The notes: a model not told the origin generated them from the letters alone. A DNA stretch of 64,000 nt from CBDUBH01 sp965365345 (GCA_965365345.1 CBDUBH010000004.1:1-64000); one strand, 5' to 3'; positions 27,666 to 37,626 are shown, counted from the first letter of the stretch. A program made the numbers and translations.

Positions 27666-28716
27666 AGTATTGATAGTAGATGATTCTGCATTGGTAAGAC
27701 AAACCTTGGCAGAAATTTTATCAAGTGATGATGAGATTGAAGTAATAGGAACAGCATCAGATCCATTTCAGGCAGCAAGAAAGATGCAGGAAGTTACTCC
27801 TGATGTTATTACTTTAGATATCGAAATGCCGAATATGGATGGCTTGACATTTCTTCAAAAGATAATGACTCAGCATCCGCTTCCTGTTGTAATTTGTTCA
27901 TCACTTACAGAAAAAGGATCTCTAACAGCGTTAAAAGCCTTGGAATTAGGCGCAGCAGAAATACTGACAAAACCAAAACTCGGAACAAAACAATTCTTTG
28001 AAGAAGCTAAAGTAAAAATCTGTGATACCGTAAAAGCAGCATCAAAGGTAAAAGCAAAACCGGTAAGATTACAAAAGGAAGTAGAACCGAAACTTTCAGC
28101 AGATGTAATTTTGGAAAGATCAAAAAGCAAAGCGATGATTCAAACAACTGAGAAAGTAGTTGTAGTCGGTGCCTCAACAGGCGGAACCGAAGCATTGAAA
28201 ATATTTTTAGAAGATCTTCCTTTGAATTCACCGGGCATTGTGATTGTTCAGCATATGCCTGAAGGATTTACAAAAGCATTTGCAAAAAGATTGGATTCAA
28301 TCTGTAAGATTACGGTAAAAGAAGCAGAAAACGGTGATGCCGTATTAAGAGGACACGCTTTAATTGCTCCGGGAAATCATCATTTGTTATTAAAAAGAAG
28401 CGGAGCAAAATATTATGTTGAAGTTAAAGAAGGTCCATTAGTAAGCCGTCACAGACCATCGGTTGATGTTCTTTTTCGTTCAGCAGCAAGATATGCCGGA
28501 AGTAATGCACTTGGAATAATTATGACAGGAATGGGAGATGACGGCGCAAAAGGAATGCTTGAGTTAAAACAAGCCGGAGCTTTTACAATTGCTCAGGATG
28601 AAAAATCATCTGTCGTATTCGGAATGCCGAATGAAGCAATCAAACTTAATGCTGTTGATAAAATTCTGCCGCTGGAATTGATCGCCCCGAATATGCTGCG
28701 CACCTGCCAAAGTTAA
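27652..28716 (+). CDS. cheB: Chemotaxis methylesterase/deamidase CheB
   Basis: The 354-residue protein has a receiver domain with Asp56 (DVITLDIEMPNMDG), a linker (about 125-165) and the methylesterase domain with catalytic Ser175 (VGASTGGTEAL), His201 (VQHMPEGFT) and Asp297 (TGMGDDG). It removes receptor methyl groups after phosphorylation by CheA, opposing CheR. Its ATG lies 14 bases before the end of the shifted cheD frame, as expected for coupled genes. It is the last gene of the chemotaxis cluster. Confidence 0.96.
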   Translation: MRKIKVLIVDDSALVRQTLAEILSSDDEIEVIGTASDPFQAARKMQEVTPDVITLDIEMPNMDGLTFLQKIMTQHPLPVVICSSLTEKGSLTALKALELGAAEILTKPKLGTKQFFEEAKVKICDTVKAASKVKAKPVRLQKEVEPKLSADVILERSKSKAMIQTTEKVVVVGASTGGTEALKIFLEDLPLNSPGIVIVQHMPEGFTKAFAKRLDSICKITVKEAENGDAVLRGHALIAPGNHHLLLKRSGAKYYVEVKEGPLVSRHRPSVDVLFRSAARYAGSNALGIIMTGMGDDGAKGMLELKQAGAFTIAQDEKSSVVFGMPNEAIKLNAVDKILPLELIAPNMLRTCQS

Positions 28717-29079
28717 ACAAAATTCAAATTCACAGCCGGGAAATTAAAACAAATTTGTAATTTGAAATTTATATTCCGGTACAAAAAGAAAATTCTTTCA
28801 TAATTAAAATTTGAGTTTTGTGAAAATCTTTTGAATCAAAAATTCCCTCCTAAAAAAGGGCTCAAAATGGATCGTTTGAAAATTCAATTATAGCAATATC
28901 TTTTTCTCATTAGCTTTAAATACAATTTAAATCTCAACCAATACTTAGCATTTCAACAAAAATTAGCATTCCTAAAAAAGTTCTATAGATTATTACAAAA
29001 AAAATATTTACTATTGGACAAGAATTTATCCGCATGAAAATTCACCTTGTGATTTTCAATATAATTGAAAGAATATGTG
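28717..29079. other. Intergenic region with a short repeat fragment
   Basis: The 363-bp A/T-rich gap contains no credible gene. Near 28839-28863 it carries an AATTCCCTCCTAAAAAAGGG piece that matches a module found in longer repeats at 45205, 45567, 48188 and 53939. Confidence 0.55.
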
Positions 29080-30975
29080 ATGAAAGATTTTATAGAAAAT
29101 AATCAGGATGAAATGTTTGAAAATTTTCCGTTAGGCATTCTTTATTTTGATTCCGGAATGAAAGTTACACAAGCCAATAAAGCCGCCTGTGAAATCTTGG
29201 GATATCCCGGTAGTTTGATGGGAATGAATCTCGGCGAAATCAAAATGAATGCATTTAACGAAAATTATGAAAAAATTGATTATAAAAATTATCCGACATT
29301 CCTGGCGTTAAAAACCGGCAAAGAGCAAAAAAATCATGTCTTCGGATTTAAAAATGAAAATACTACAAAATGGGTAAAAGTTTCAGCATATCCCAAATTT
29401 TATGAAGATGAAACAAACCCTTACAGCGTTTTTACTATAATTGAAGATATTTCAGAGATCAAAAAAGCAAACGCCGAACTGAAAAGAAGTCATGAACTTT
29501 TGGAAATGTCGCAACAGTTAACAAAAACCGGAAATTTTTATATCGAATATCCTTCAAGAAAAGTTCACTGGTCAAAAGGAGTTTATGGCATAACGGAAAT
29601 CAATACTGAAAATGACGATGTGAAGATTGAAGATTATATAAACTTGGTTCATCCGGATGATGTGAAACTTGTTCAAGATAAAATTAACGAAGCTAAAATA
29701 AATAAATCCGATTTTCAATTTGAATACCGGATGATAACAAGATCAGGCAATTTAAAATTTATCCTAACTATTGGAAAAGTTTTATTGGATGATGAAAGCG
29801 AAGTTTGCGGAATTTTCGGGGTAATAACAGATATTACCGAAACAAAACAAGCTTACGAATTGCTAAGAATCAGCGAAGCCGGATATAAAAATATTGTTGA
29901 AAATTCAATTGATGGTATTACTTTAGTTGATGAGGATGGAAAAATAATCCGCTGGAATAAGGCTCAGGAAGAAATTACCGGAATTCCGCGAGATGAGGCT
30001 TTAGGAAAAACTTTATGGGATTTACAATTTGACGTTTCGCTTGACTTTGAAAAAAATGATGAAACTTACAATATGTTAAAATCATTTGTCCAAAACGTTT
30101 TGAAGACCGGAAAATTTGAAGGCATGGGAAAATATATCGATCATAATATCAGATCGAAAAGCGGCGTAACAAAAATAATTCAGTCAATTGAATATCCGAT
30201 CAAAACCGAAAAAGGATTTATGATAGGCGGAATTCTTCGCGATATTACTGAATTAAAATTGATACAAAATGAAAAGAATAAAATTTTGGAAAAACTTGAA
30301 TTAGCAAATAAAGAATTAGAATATTTTGTTTATGCCGTATCGCACGATCTTCAGGAACCGCTTAGAATGATAAAAAGTTATTCCAATTTGATCCAAAGGA
30401 AAAGCGCGGATTCTTTAGATGAAAATGTTAAAGAGATGTTTGAATACGTTACCGAAGGCGCCGAAAGAATGCAGCAGCTGATAATCGGACTTCTTAATTA
30501 CTCCAGAATTTCAACACGCGCAAAGGAAATTGAGATCGTTGATTCTGCCGAAATATTTCAAAGTGTTCTTGATGATCTTCATTTAAAAATTGCGGAAGAA
30601 AATTGTACTGTTGAATATGAAAATCTGCCCGTTTTAAAAGCTGAACCTGTTCAACTTCGTCAGCTTTTTCAAAATCTTTTACAAAACGCGATCAAATTTA
30701 AAGGCGAAGATCCGCCGCAAATTTTTGTATCAGCCGAAAAACAAAATTCAGGGTGGCTGTTTTCTGTAAAAGATAACGGAATAGGAATTGATAAAAAATA
30801 TCACGAAAGAATTTTTGAAATTTTTCAGCGACTTCATGAACGGGAAAAATACGAAGGAACAGGCGTTGGATTAACTTTATGCAAAAAAATTGTTGAACGG
30901 CACGGCGGAAAAATCTGGGTAAAATCCGAACCCGGAAAAGGTTCAACTTTTTATTTTACAATTCAGGAAAATTGA
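29080..30975 (+). CDS. Soluble multi-PAS sensor histidine kinase
   Basis: From the ATG at 29080 the protein has 631 residues; a TTG at 29065 would add five. It has three PAS/PAC modules (about 10-130, 135-265, 270-395). A HisKA domain follows with His422 in VYAVSHDLQEPLRMIKSY, the phytochrome-like kinase style, and an ATPase domain with NLLQNAIKFKG, VKDNGIGID and GTGVGLTLCKKIV. No membrane helix is present. It is an orphan: no response regulator gene is adjacent. It sits directly after the chemotaxis cluster, which may be coincidence, with a 363-bp gap between. Confidence 0.92.
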   Translation: MKDFIENNQDEMFENFPLGILYFDSGMKVTQANKAACEILGYPGSLMGMNLGEIKMNAFNENYEKIDYKNYPTFLALKTGKEQKNHVFGFKNENTTKWVKVSAYPKFYEDETNPYSVFTIIEDISEIKKANAELKRSHELLEMSQQLTKTGNFYIEYPSRKVHWSKGVYGITEINTENDDVKIEDYINLVHPDDVKLVQDKINEAKINKSDFQFEYRMITRSGNLKFILTIGKVLLDDESEVCGIFGVITDITETKQAYELLRISEAGYKNIVENSIDGITLVDEDGKIIRWNKAQEEITGIPRDEALGKTLWDLQFDVSLDFEKNDETYNMLKSFVQNVLKTGKFEGMGKYIDHNIRSKSGVTKIIQSIEYPIKTEKGFMIGGILRDITELKLIQNEKNKILEKLELANKELEYFVYAVSHDLQEPLRMIKSYSNLIQRKSADSLDENVKEMFEYVTEGAERMQQLIIGLLNYSRISTRAKEIEIVDSAEIFQSVLDDLHLKIAEENCTVEYENLPVLKAEPVQLRQLFQNLLQNAIKFKGEDPPQIFVSAEKQNSGWLFSVKDNGIGIDKKYHERIFEIFQRLHEREKYEGTGVGLTLCKKIVERHGGKIWVKSEPGKGSTFYFTIQEN

Positions 30976-30985
30976 AAGGAAATTT

Positions 30986-31570
30986 ATGTGCGGCAGATTT
31001 GAAAATAATTCTTCACTGGCGGATTTTTTCAATCAGCTTAATTTAGAATTTGAAATTGCGCAGGAAGAATTTCCGAAAGAAAATATTGCGCCCACTCAAA
31101 AAATTTTAGCGCTCATTTTTGAAGACGGAAAAATAAAACCGAAGAAAATGAATTGGGGCATTAAATTCAAAGATGATTCACCGCTGATCTTTAATTCAAG
31201 AATTGAAACAATAAAAGAAAAAAGTTTTTGGAAAAATTTATTTGATAAAAATCGCTGCATAGTTCCGATGACGGGATTTTACGAATGGACAAAAGAAAAC
31301 AATAAAAAAGTTCCTTACAGAATTTTCTTAGAAAACGAAAAATATTTTTTCGTTCCTGCACTTTTCACTAAAAAAGATAATGAATTCTTTGCCTCGCTAA
31401 TTACAACAACTCCGAATAACTTCATAAAGAAAATTCATCACAGAATGCCTGTTATTATTGATCGAAATAACATTAAAAATTTTTTCACAAATTCAATTGA
31501 TGAAAATCTTGAACTTTGCCAACCGCTTGATAATTCAATTCAAATGAAAATGGAACGGGTTGAACTTTAA
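30986..31570 (+). CDS. SRAP-family abasic-site DNA-protein crosslinking protein (YedK/HMCES-like)
   Basis: The 194-residue protein begins MCGRF, and Cys2, exposed after Met removal, is the residue that forms the thiazolidine link to abasic sites in single-stranded DNA. Other conserved parts are FNSRIETIKEKSFW, the GFYEW motif and HHRMPVII, which carries the active-site His. The family protects abasic sites during replication. It follows the PAS kinase by 10 bp and has GAAAGGA before its ATG. Confidence 0.93.
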   Translation: MCGRFENNSSLADFFNQLNLEFEIAQEEFPKENIAPTQKILALIFEDGKIKPKKMNWGIKFKDDSPLIFNSRIETIKEKSFWKNLFDKNRCIVPMTGFYEWTKENNKKVPYRIFLENEKYFFVPALFTKKDNEFFASLITTTPNNFIKKIHHRMPVIIDRNNIKNFFTNSIDENLELCQPLDNSIQMKMERVEL

Positions 31571-31730
31571 TTTTGAAAATGAAATTTTAATTGAAATATA
31601 TCTAACTTTTTTCCGCGGAATTTATGACAATCTTTTACAAATCTTTTACTTAATATGACAGCATAAAAATTTCACTTTAGTAATTTTGAGATAAAAATTT
31701 CATGGAAGAAATCCTAATCAGGGAGCGATT

Positions 31731-33272
31731 ATGTTAAAAAATATCCGCTTTTCATTTTTGCTTTTCATTATTCTTTTCAATCAAAATTTTGCACAGGAAA
31801 ATAAATGGCCTAACGGAATCACTTACGAAATATTTGTTCAGGCATTTGCTGATTCTGATAAAGATGGAATTGGCGATTTCAACGGAATAATTTCAAAACT
31901 CGATTATTTAAAAGAATTGGGAGTCGGCGGTCTGTGGCTTATGCCGATTCATCCTTCTGATTCTGAACATAAATATGATGTTAAAGATTATTATGATGTT
32001 CATCCCGATTACGGCACAATGGATGAATTCAAAAATCTTGTAAAGGAAGCTCACAAAAGAAATATCAAAATTGTAATTGACCTTGTAATAAATCATTCAA
32101 GCAGAAATCATCCGTGGTTTCAATCGGCAATGAATGATCTGAAAAGTCCGTATCGCGATTATTATGTTTGGGCTGATGATGAAGAAATTAAGAAAGTCGG
32201 CGAAACAAAAAAAGCAACAGCCGATTCGGACAATCGAAGAGTCTGGAACAAAGTTGAAAAAGGCGACGAAAAATTTTACGCTTATTTCGGCGGCGGAATG
32301 CCCGATCTGAATTTTGATAATCCGAAAGTAAGAGAAGAAGTTTTTAAAATAGGAAAATTTTGGCTAAGTGAAATTGGAGTTGACGGATTCAGACTTGATG
32401 CTGCAAAACATATTTATCCGGATGAGCGTGCCGCAGATAATCATAACTGGTGGATATATTTCAGAAAAGAAATGCAAAAAGCGAAAAAAGATGTTTATAT
32501 TGTCGGCGAAGTTTGGGATAAATCCGAAAACGTTGCGCCCTATTTTCAAGGGTTGAACGCAGTTTTCAATTTTGATTTGGGATATTCAATTGTAAAAATA
32601 TTGAAAGCCGGAAAAGACAGCTCCCTTGTAAATAATTTAATTGAAGTAAGAAGAAATTATCATAGTTTCAGTCCGGATTATATTGACGCGACATTTTTAA
32701 CAAATCATGATCAAACAAGAATATTAAGCGAATTAAACGAAGACAGAAACAAAGCAAAAGTTGCCGCAGCATTATTATTTACTTTGCCCGGTTCACCGTA
32801 TGTTTATTACGGCGAAGAAATTGGAATGATCGGGAAAAAACCGGACAGATATATTCGCGAGCCCTTTATTTGGTCACCCGAAAAAGAAAACGGACAAGTT
32901 ACCTGGCTTGAGCCTCGTTACAGCAATGCCGGAACAGTTGTTCCTGTTTATAAACAAATGAAAGATGAAAATTCATTTTATAATCATTATAAAAAATTAA
33001 TAAATTTAAGAAATTCAAATGAAGTGCTTACTTTTGGCGAACTAAAAAATGTTGAATCAAACGATAGAAGAATTATTTCATTTATCAGAAATTACAAAGA
33101 TGATAAAGTGCTTGTAATTCACAATATTTCCGGTGATGCTGTGAAATTTGAGTTGACGGAAAAATTCAAAAATTTTGATAAAGAAATTTATTCGACATCA
33201 AAATCAAAATTTGAAAAAGGCAAAAATGAAATTTTAATTTCGCCGTACGGTACGGTAATTTTGAAAAGATAA
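31731..33272 (+). CDS. Secreted alpha-amylase-family glycoside hydrolase (GH13)
   Basis: The 513-residue protein has a signal peptide (MLKNIRFSFLLFIILFNQNFAQ) and a GH13 barrel. Conserved regions are DLVINHSS, the nucleophile Asp223 in DGFRLDAAKH, the acid/base Glu260 in GEVWD and the transition-state Asp327 in FLTNHDQTR. A C-terminal beta domain (about 420-513) follows. It should cut alpha-1,4-glucans in the periplasm or outside the cell. No carbohydrate-binding module or sugar transporter is adjacent. Confidence 0.93.
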   Translation: MLKNIRFSFLLFIILFNQNFAQENKWPNGITYEIFVQAFADSDKDGIGDFNGIISKLDYLKELGVGGLWLMPIHPSDSEHKYDVKDYYDVHPDYGTMDEFKNLVKEAHKRNIKIVIDLVINHSSRNHPWFQSAMNDLKSPYRDYYVWADDEEIKKVGETKKATADSDNRRVWNKVEKGDEKFYAYFGGGMPDLNFDNPKVREEVFKIGKFWLSEIGVDGFRLDAAKHIYPDERAADNHNWWIYFRKEMQKAKKDVYIVGEVWDKSENVAPYFQGLNAVFNFDLGYSIVKILKAGKDSSLVNNLIEVRRNYHSFSPDYIDATFLTNHDQTRILSELNEDRNKAKVAAALLFTLPGSPYVYYGEEIGMIGKKPDRYIREPFIWSPEKENGQVTWLEPRYSNAGTVVPVYKQMKDENSFYNHYKKLINLRNSNEVLTFGELKNVESNDRRIISFIRNYKDDKVLVIHNISGDAVKFELTEKFKNFDKEIYSTSKSKFEKGKNEILISPYGTVILKR

Positions 33273-33315
33273 TATAAAAAATTTAAGAAGGTAAGAATTT
33301 ATTATTATAAAATTT

Positions 33316-33343
33316 GCAGGGATGTAGCACGGTGCATCCCTGC
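33316..33343. repeat. GCAGGGATG hairpin repeat
   Basis: GCAGGGATG and its complement CATCCCTGC enclose a ten-base loop 43 bp after the amylase stop. A T-rich stretch follows, so it may act as a weak terminator. It matches the layout of the hairpins at 26219 and 41050. Confidence 0.78.
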
Positions 33344-33398
33344 TTTAGTTTTACTTAGAGAAGAGATATATCTCGTATTTACAAAAATTAAAAATAAA

Positions 33399-33505
33399 GC
33401 CGTCTGATTCCGGACAAGCCGGAATGACGGCTGTTTCAAAATTAGAAATTAATCTTTTTATCATTTTAAGCCTGAAAAGATTCCGGACTATGCCGGAATG
33501 AAGTA
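33399..33505. repeat. ATTCCGG hairpin repeats
   Basis: At 33399-33432 an ATTCCGG/CCGGAAT hairpin is extended by complementary arms AGCCGTC and GACGGCT. A second, shorter copy lies at 33479-33502. They sit in the 320-bp gap between convergent genes and may help to end transcription. Confidence 0.8.
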
Positions 33506-33592
33506 ACTACATTATTCTGAATCTTTTCATCTTTCAATCATTCAATCTTTTCATCTTTAAATCTTTAATTATTCTAGATTCTAAACTACTTC

Positions 33593-34498
33593 TTACTTAT
33601 ATTCCTTCATTGATCTTACTTTAAAATCATCATTGAAAATCCTGTCGAAAAAATTCTGCATGTCAAGCCAGCTTTGTTTATCGGCTTTTTCGTTGTACGC
33701 AACATTCATATTGAATTTTTTTGCGGCTTCATCTGCGTAAGGACTAGTATAACTGTGAAGCGCGTTTGCGTAAACAACAACAGTATAATCAGCCTTTGCG
33801 CCTTCCATTTCAGTTATGAAATTATTGAATTGTTCCGGCGTTATAAAATTGTCAGCGCCGCCGTGACAAACCAAAATTGCAGAATTAATATCGCCTTTTT
33901 TCGCTTGATTTTCTGTCGCCAGACTTCCGTGGAAACTTACAACGCCTTTAAGGTCAGCGCCTGTGCGAGCCATATTTAATACTACTCCGCCGCCGAAACA
34001 ATAACCGATTGCAGCAATTTTATTTTTATCAACTGTTTCATTCTCTTTTAAAACATCTAAAGCTTTATCAAATCTGTCTTTTGCACCTTTAAAATTTTTC
34101 ATTGTTTCGCCGGCAAATTTTTGCGCGTCCTGCGGATGATCTGCAACTTTTCCTTCGCCAAACATATCAACAGCAAAAGCAGTATAACCGAGTTCTGCAA
34201 GCATATCAGCGCGTTTGCGTGCGTAATCATTTAATCCCCACCATTCATGAACGACTAAAACTCCCGGCCGTTTTCCTTTTTTATTTTCATCGTAAACGAG
34301 ATAACCTTTCATTGTGATGTTATCGGCGTTGTAATTGATTTCTTTTGATACTAATTTTACATTCTGATTTGTATTTTTCTGCTGTGCAAAATTTGATTGT
34401 GCCGCTAATAACAATATTAAAATCAAACTCATTAAAAATAATTTGATAAAATTTGTTCTTTCATTTTCCAAATTCATTGCCAAAGTTTTGGATCTCAT
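33593..34498 (-). CDS. Dienelactone hydrolase-family protein, exported
   Basis: The 301-residue protein has a long N-terminal leader with a hydrophobic helix (about 18-38) ending in SNFAQ, so it is probably exported or anchored. The alpha/beta-hydrolase domain carries the family triad Cys167 (GYCFGGG), Asp216 (GGADNF) and His248 (ALHSY). A good AGGAG site lies nine bases before the ATG. Dienelactone hydrolases open lactone rings, but many family members act on other esters, so the substrate is unknown. The bcp-like gene lies 19 bp upstream on the same strand. Confidence 0.88.
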   Translation of the reverse strand: MRSKTLAMNLENERTNFIKLFLMSLILILLLAAQSNFAQQKNTNQNVKLVSKEINYNADNITMKGYLVYDENKKGKRPGVLVVHEWWGLNDYARKRADMLAELGYTAFAVDMFGEGKVADHPQDAQKFAGETMKNFKGAKDRFDKALDVLKENETVDKNKIAAIGYCFGGGVVLNMARTGADLKGVVSFHGSLATENQAKKGDINSAILVCHGGADNFITPEQFNNFITEMEGAKADYTVVVYANALHSYTSPYADEAAKKFNMNVAYNEKADKQSWLDMQNFFDRIFNDDFKVRSMKEYK

Positions 34499-34517
34499 AA
34501 TTCATCTCTCCTTTAAA

Positions 34518-34976
34518 TTAATTTAAATCTTTTATCGTCCTGATTGATTCATTTATATGTTTGCTAATATTAAATTGCGAGTTAAAAATATTTTTTACAA
34601 TTCCGTTTTTATCGATTACGTAAGTAACTCTGCCGGGCATTAATCCCAAAAAATCTTTCGGCACGCAGAGCAAATCATGCACTTCATTGTTTTCATCGGA
34701 AAGTAAAGTATAAGGCAATTTGTATTTCGCTTTAAATCTTTTGTGCTCTTCCGGTGAATCAGAACTTATGCCAATAACATTTGCGCCGGCTTGCAAAAAA
34801 TCTTCGTAACTATCGCGAAAACTGCAAGCCTGTTTTGTGCAGCCGGGCGTATCATCTTTAGGATAAAAATAAATCACAAGCGGCTTGCCGGAAAATTCAT
34901 CAATTGAAATTTGATTTCCGTTTTCATCAGGAAGCGTAAAATCGGGCAGTTTATCACCAATCGAAATATTTTTCAT
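34518..34976 (-). CDS. bcp: Peroxiredoxin of the Bcp/PrxQ type
   Basis: The 152-residue protein is a thioredoxin-fold peroxidase with the peroxidatic Cys46 in DDTPGCTKQACSFRD and the resolving Cys51, the spacing typical of Bcp. It reduces hydrogen peroxide and organic peroxides using thioredoxin. The hydrolase gene follows after 19 bp, so the two probably form an operon. Confidence 0.94.
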   Translation of the reverse strand: MKNISIGDKLPDFTLPDENGNQISIDEFSGKPLVIYFYPKDDTPGCTKQACSFRDSYEDFLQAGANVIGISSDSPEEHKRFKAKYKLPYTLLSDENNEVHDLLCVPKDFLGLMPGRVTYVIDKNGIVKNIFNSQFNISKHINESIRTIKDLN

Positions 34977-35088
34977 CTTTTATCTTTTTAATATTTAATA
35001 ATTCTCATCAGAATTTTAATATATTAAAAATGATATTTTATGCAACGAATTTAATTTTGTAATTTGATCTTGAAATCTTATTTGAATT

Positions 35089-35138
35089 AAACTTTATCAC
35101 AAAATGATATTTAAAATACTTATCATTTAATAAAGTTT
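35089..35138 (+). promoter_or_regulatory. Nested inverted repeat in the leader of the ABC-F gene
   Basis: An outer pair AAACTTTAT/ATAAAGTTT encloses an inner pair AAATGATA/TATCATTT, separated by small unpaired bases, ending 81 bp before the ABC-F ATG. It could be an operator or a leader hairpin. Some antibiotic-resistance ABC-F genes are controlled by leader attenuation, so a similar role is possible but unproven. Confidence 0.45.
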
Positions 35139-35219
35139 GATAAATAAAATCTATATCATTTTTCAAATTCAATTTTCAATATTTCTTATATTTATAATTC
35201 AGAAACAAAAAGATTACAA

Positions 35220-37100
35220 ATGGAAAATATAAATCCCGTTATTTTAACGGCAAAGGAACTTGAACTTTTTTACGGGGAACAAATTATTTTGAATAAGGCT
35301 TCGCTTGCCGTTCACGAAGGCGATAGAATCGGATTAGTAGGAAAAAACGGGGCAGGAAAATCAACTTTCTTAAAAATAATTTCCGGAAAAATTCAGCCGA
35401 ACTCCGGCGAAGTCGCAAAGAAAAAAGATCTTGTTATAAGTATCCTTACGCAGGAATTTACTCTTGATGAAGATAAATCGGTAAAGGAAAATATTCTTTC
35501 CGGTGCAAAAGAAATTTTGAATCTTCTGCATAAATACGAAACTTTGCCTTTTGATTCACCGAAAAGACACGGACTTGAAGAAAAAATTACGATTTCCGAT
35601 GGATGGAACATTGATAAAAAAGTTGAAATATTGGTTGAAGCGTTGAATGCTCCGCCTGTTGAAAGAATTGTAAATTCACTTTCGGGCGGTGAAAAAAGAA
35701 GAGTTGCACTTTGCCGCGCGCTGATTTCCCAACCTGAACTTTTAATTTTAGATGAACCGACTAATCATCTTGATACTGATTCCATTGAGTGGATCGAGAA
35801 TTTTCTCGCAAATTACAAGGGCACATGCATTTTTGTAACACACGACAGATATTTTTTGGATCGCATTGCAAACAGGATTGTCGAACTATCGAACGGCGAA
35901 TTTTTTTCGCATCAGGGAAATTACACTGATTATTTGATAAATAAATCCGAGCGACTCGCGATAAAAGAAGTTGAAGAAAAAAAACGCCAGAACTTTTTAC
36001 GGCGTGAACTTGATTGGGTTTTGCGCGGACCAAAAGCGAGAACGACAAAATCAAAAAGCCGTTTAGATCGTTACAATGAAATTGCATCTCAGCAAAATTT
36101 TGAAGTCGAGCCTGATGTTGAACTTATAATTCCGCCCGCACCAAAACTCGGCAGAAAAGTTCTTGAACTGAAAAATCTCTCGGTAAATATTGGCGGAAAA
36201 AAACTTTTCGAAGAGCTTAATTTCAATTTTGAACATAAAAGAAAATTAGGAATTATCGGAAAAAACGGAGTCGGCAAAACAACTTTGATAAGATCAATTT
36301 TGGGTGATGTAGTTCCGCAAAAAGGAGAAATTGAGATTGGCGAAAAAACCGAATTCAATTATATTGATCAATCAAGATTAATTTTGAATGATGAAGAAAC
36401 CGTAATAGAATCAATAGGTGAAGGAAATAATCATATAAAATTCGGCGATAAACAAATTACTGTTTGGACTTATTTGCGCCGGTTTTTATTTACCGATGAC
36501 AGAATAAATACAATTGTTGGCAGACTTTCCGGCGGTGAAAGAAGCAGACTTTTGCTCGCAAAAATTTTAAAGCACGGCGGAAATTTTCTAATTCTTGATG
36601 AGCCTACGAACGATCTGGATTTACCAACTTTAAGAATTTTGGAAGAAGCATTAATTGAATTTGACGGCTGTTTGATTGTGGTAAGTCACGATAGATATTT
36701 TTTGAACAGAGTTTGCAACGGAATTTTGGCTTTTGAAGGAAACGAAAATTTATACTTCAGCGAAGGAAATTACGATTATTATCTTGAAAAAAGAAAAGCA
36801 AGAATTCCGAAAGAAAAGCCTGAAGAAAAAATCAAAAAAGAAGATACGCGCGTTAAGTCAAAGCAGAAAAAATTAAGTTACAAAGAAGCCAAAGAGCTTG
36901 AAAATATTGAACAAAATATAATGGAAGCCGAATCGGAAGTTGAAAGAATCGAAGCGATTTTTTCAGCTCCGGATTTTTACGAAAAGTTCGGCGATAAAGC
37001 AAATGAATTAAACTCTGAATTGGAAGACGCAAAATTAAAAGTGAAGGATTTATACGAACGCTGGGAAGAGCTGGAAAGAATTAAAAACGAAAACGAGTAA
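35220..37100 (+). CDS. uup: ABC-F ATPase, Uup-like
   Basis: The 626-residue protein has two ATP-binding cassettes in one chain and no membrane part. Cassette 1: Walker A GKNGAGKST, signature LSGGEKRR, Walker B LLILDEPTNHLD. Cassette 2: GKNGVGKTT, LSGGERSR, FLILDEPTNDLD. An interdomain linker (about 225-300) and a C-terminal coiled-coil region (about 545-626, KKLSYKEAKELENIEQNI) are the Uup arrangement. ABC-F proteins act on the ribosome or DNA in translation quality control, and Uup itself is linked to transposon excision and branched DNA. An antibiotic-resistance role is less likely given the C-terminal domain. Confidence 0.92.
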   Translation: MENINPVILTAKELELFYGEQIILNKASLAVHEGDRIGLVGKNGAGKSTFLKIISGKIQPNSGEVAKKKDLVISILTQEFTLDEDKSVKENILSGAKEILNLLHKYETLPFDSPKRHGLEEKITISDGWNIDKKVEILVEALNAPPVERIVNSLSGGEKRRVALCRALISQPELLILDEPTNHLDTDSIEWIENFLANYKGTCIFVTHDRYFLDRIANRIVELSNGEFFSHQGNYTDYLINKSERLAIKEVEEKKRQNFLRRELDWVLRGPKARTTKSKSRLDRYNEIASQQNFEVEPDVELIIPPAPKLGRKVLELKNLSVNIGGKKLFEELNFNFEHKRKLGIIGKNGVGKTTLIRSILGDVVPQKGEIEIGEKTEFNYIDQSRLILNDEETVIESIGEGNNHIKFGDKQITVWTYLRRFLFTDDRINTIVGRLSGGERSRLLLAKILKHGGNFLILDEPTNDLDLPTLRILEEALIEFDGCLIVVSHDRYFLNRVCNGILAFEGNENLYFSEGNYDYYLEKRKARIPKEKPEEKIKKEDTRVKSKQKKLSYKEAKELENIEQNIMEAESEVERIEAIFSAPDFYEKFGDKANELNSELEDAKLKVKDLYERWEELERIKNENE

Positions 37101-37179
37101 AAATTATTTTATTTATTTTTCAAGCAAATGATTTCAAAAGTCGTTAAAATTAATTAACTCAATAAATAAAGGTATCATT

Positions 37180-37479
37180 ATGAAAATTACATTCATTGTT
37201 TATCATGATGAGTTGGAAGATAGAGTTGATGAACTTTTGGAAAAGGCAAACATTCACATTTATACTGAGTGGGTTGGCGTAAAAGGAAGATTGGATGAAG
37301 GAATGCCGCATATGGGAACGCGCATTTTTCCCGGATTTAACTGCGTTAGAATGATCGCCTTCGAAAATGAAGATCATCTTGAAGAATTGATAAAACTAAT
37401 TACAAATCTGAATGAAGAATTGAAACCGAACAGGCAGATGATAAGACTTTTCCAAATTCCGCTGGAAAAAGTTATTTGA
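37180..37479 (+). CDS. PII-like small protein, PG0541 family
   Basis: The 99-residue protein has a ferredoxin-like alpha/beta pattern. Its motifs WVGVKGRLDEGMPHMGTRIFPGFN and the C-terminal RMIRLFQIPLEKV fit the PG0541 transporter-associated, PII-like family. Members usually lie next to RND efflux genes, but no such genes are here. An AAAGGTATC stretch precedes the ATG. A signalling or nucleotide-binding role is likely by analogy with PII, but the ligand is unknown. Confidence 0.7.
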   Translation: MKITFIVYHDELEDRVDELLEKANIHIYTEWVGVKGRLDEGMPHMGTRIFPGFNCVRMIAFENEDHLEELIKLITNLNEELKPNRQMIRLFQIPLEKVI

Positions 37480-37626
37480 AAATGGAAAATGAAATCGTTA
37501 TTCCGACTTGCCCGAAATCTTTTATTATCAAATTTTATGATTTGGCATGCTTCATCAATGCTTAAATTTTAATAAAGGCAAAATGTTTAGCATTTTTAAA
37601 GTAATTCCCGGGTATGATAATTAAAC

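Noticed and set aside
35220..37100. Antibiotic-resistance ABC-F protein
   Set aside because: The C-terminal coiled-coil domain and overall layout fit Uup better.
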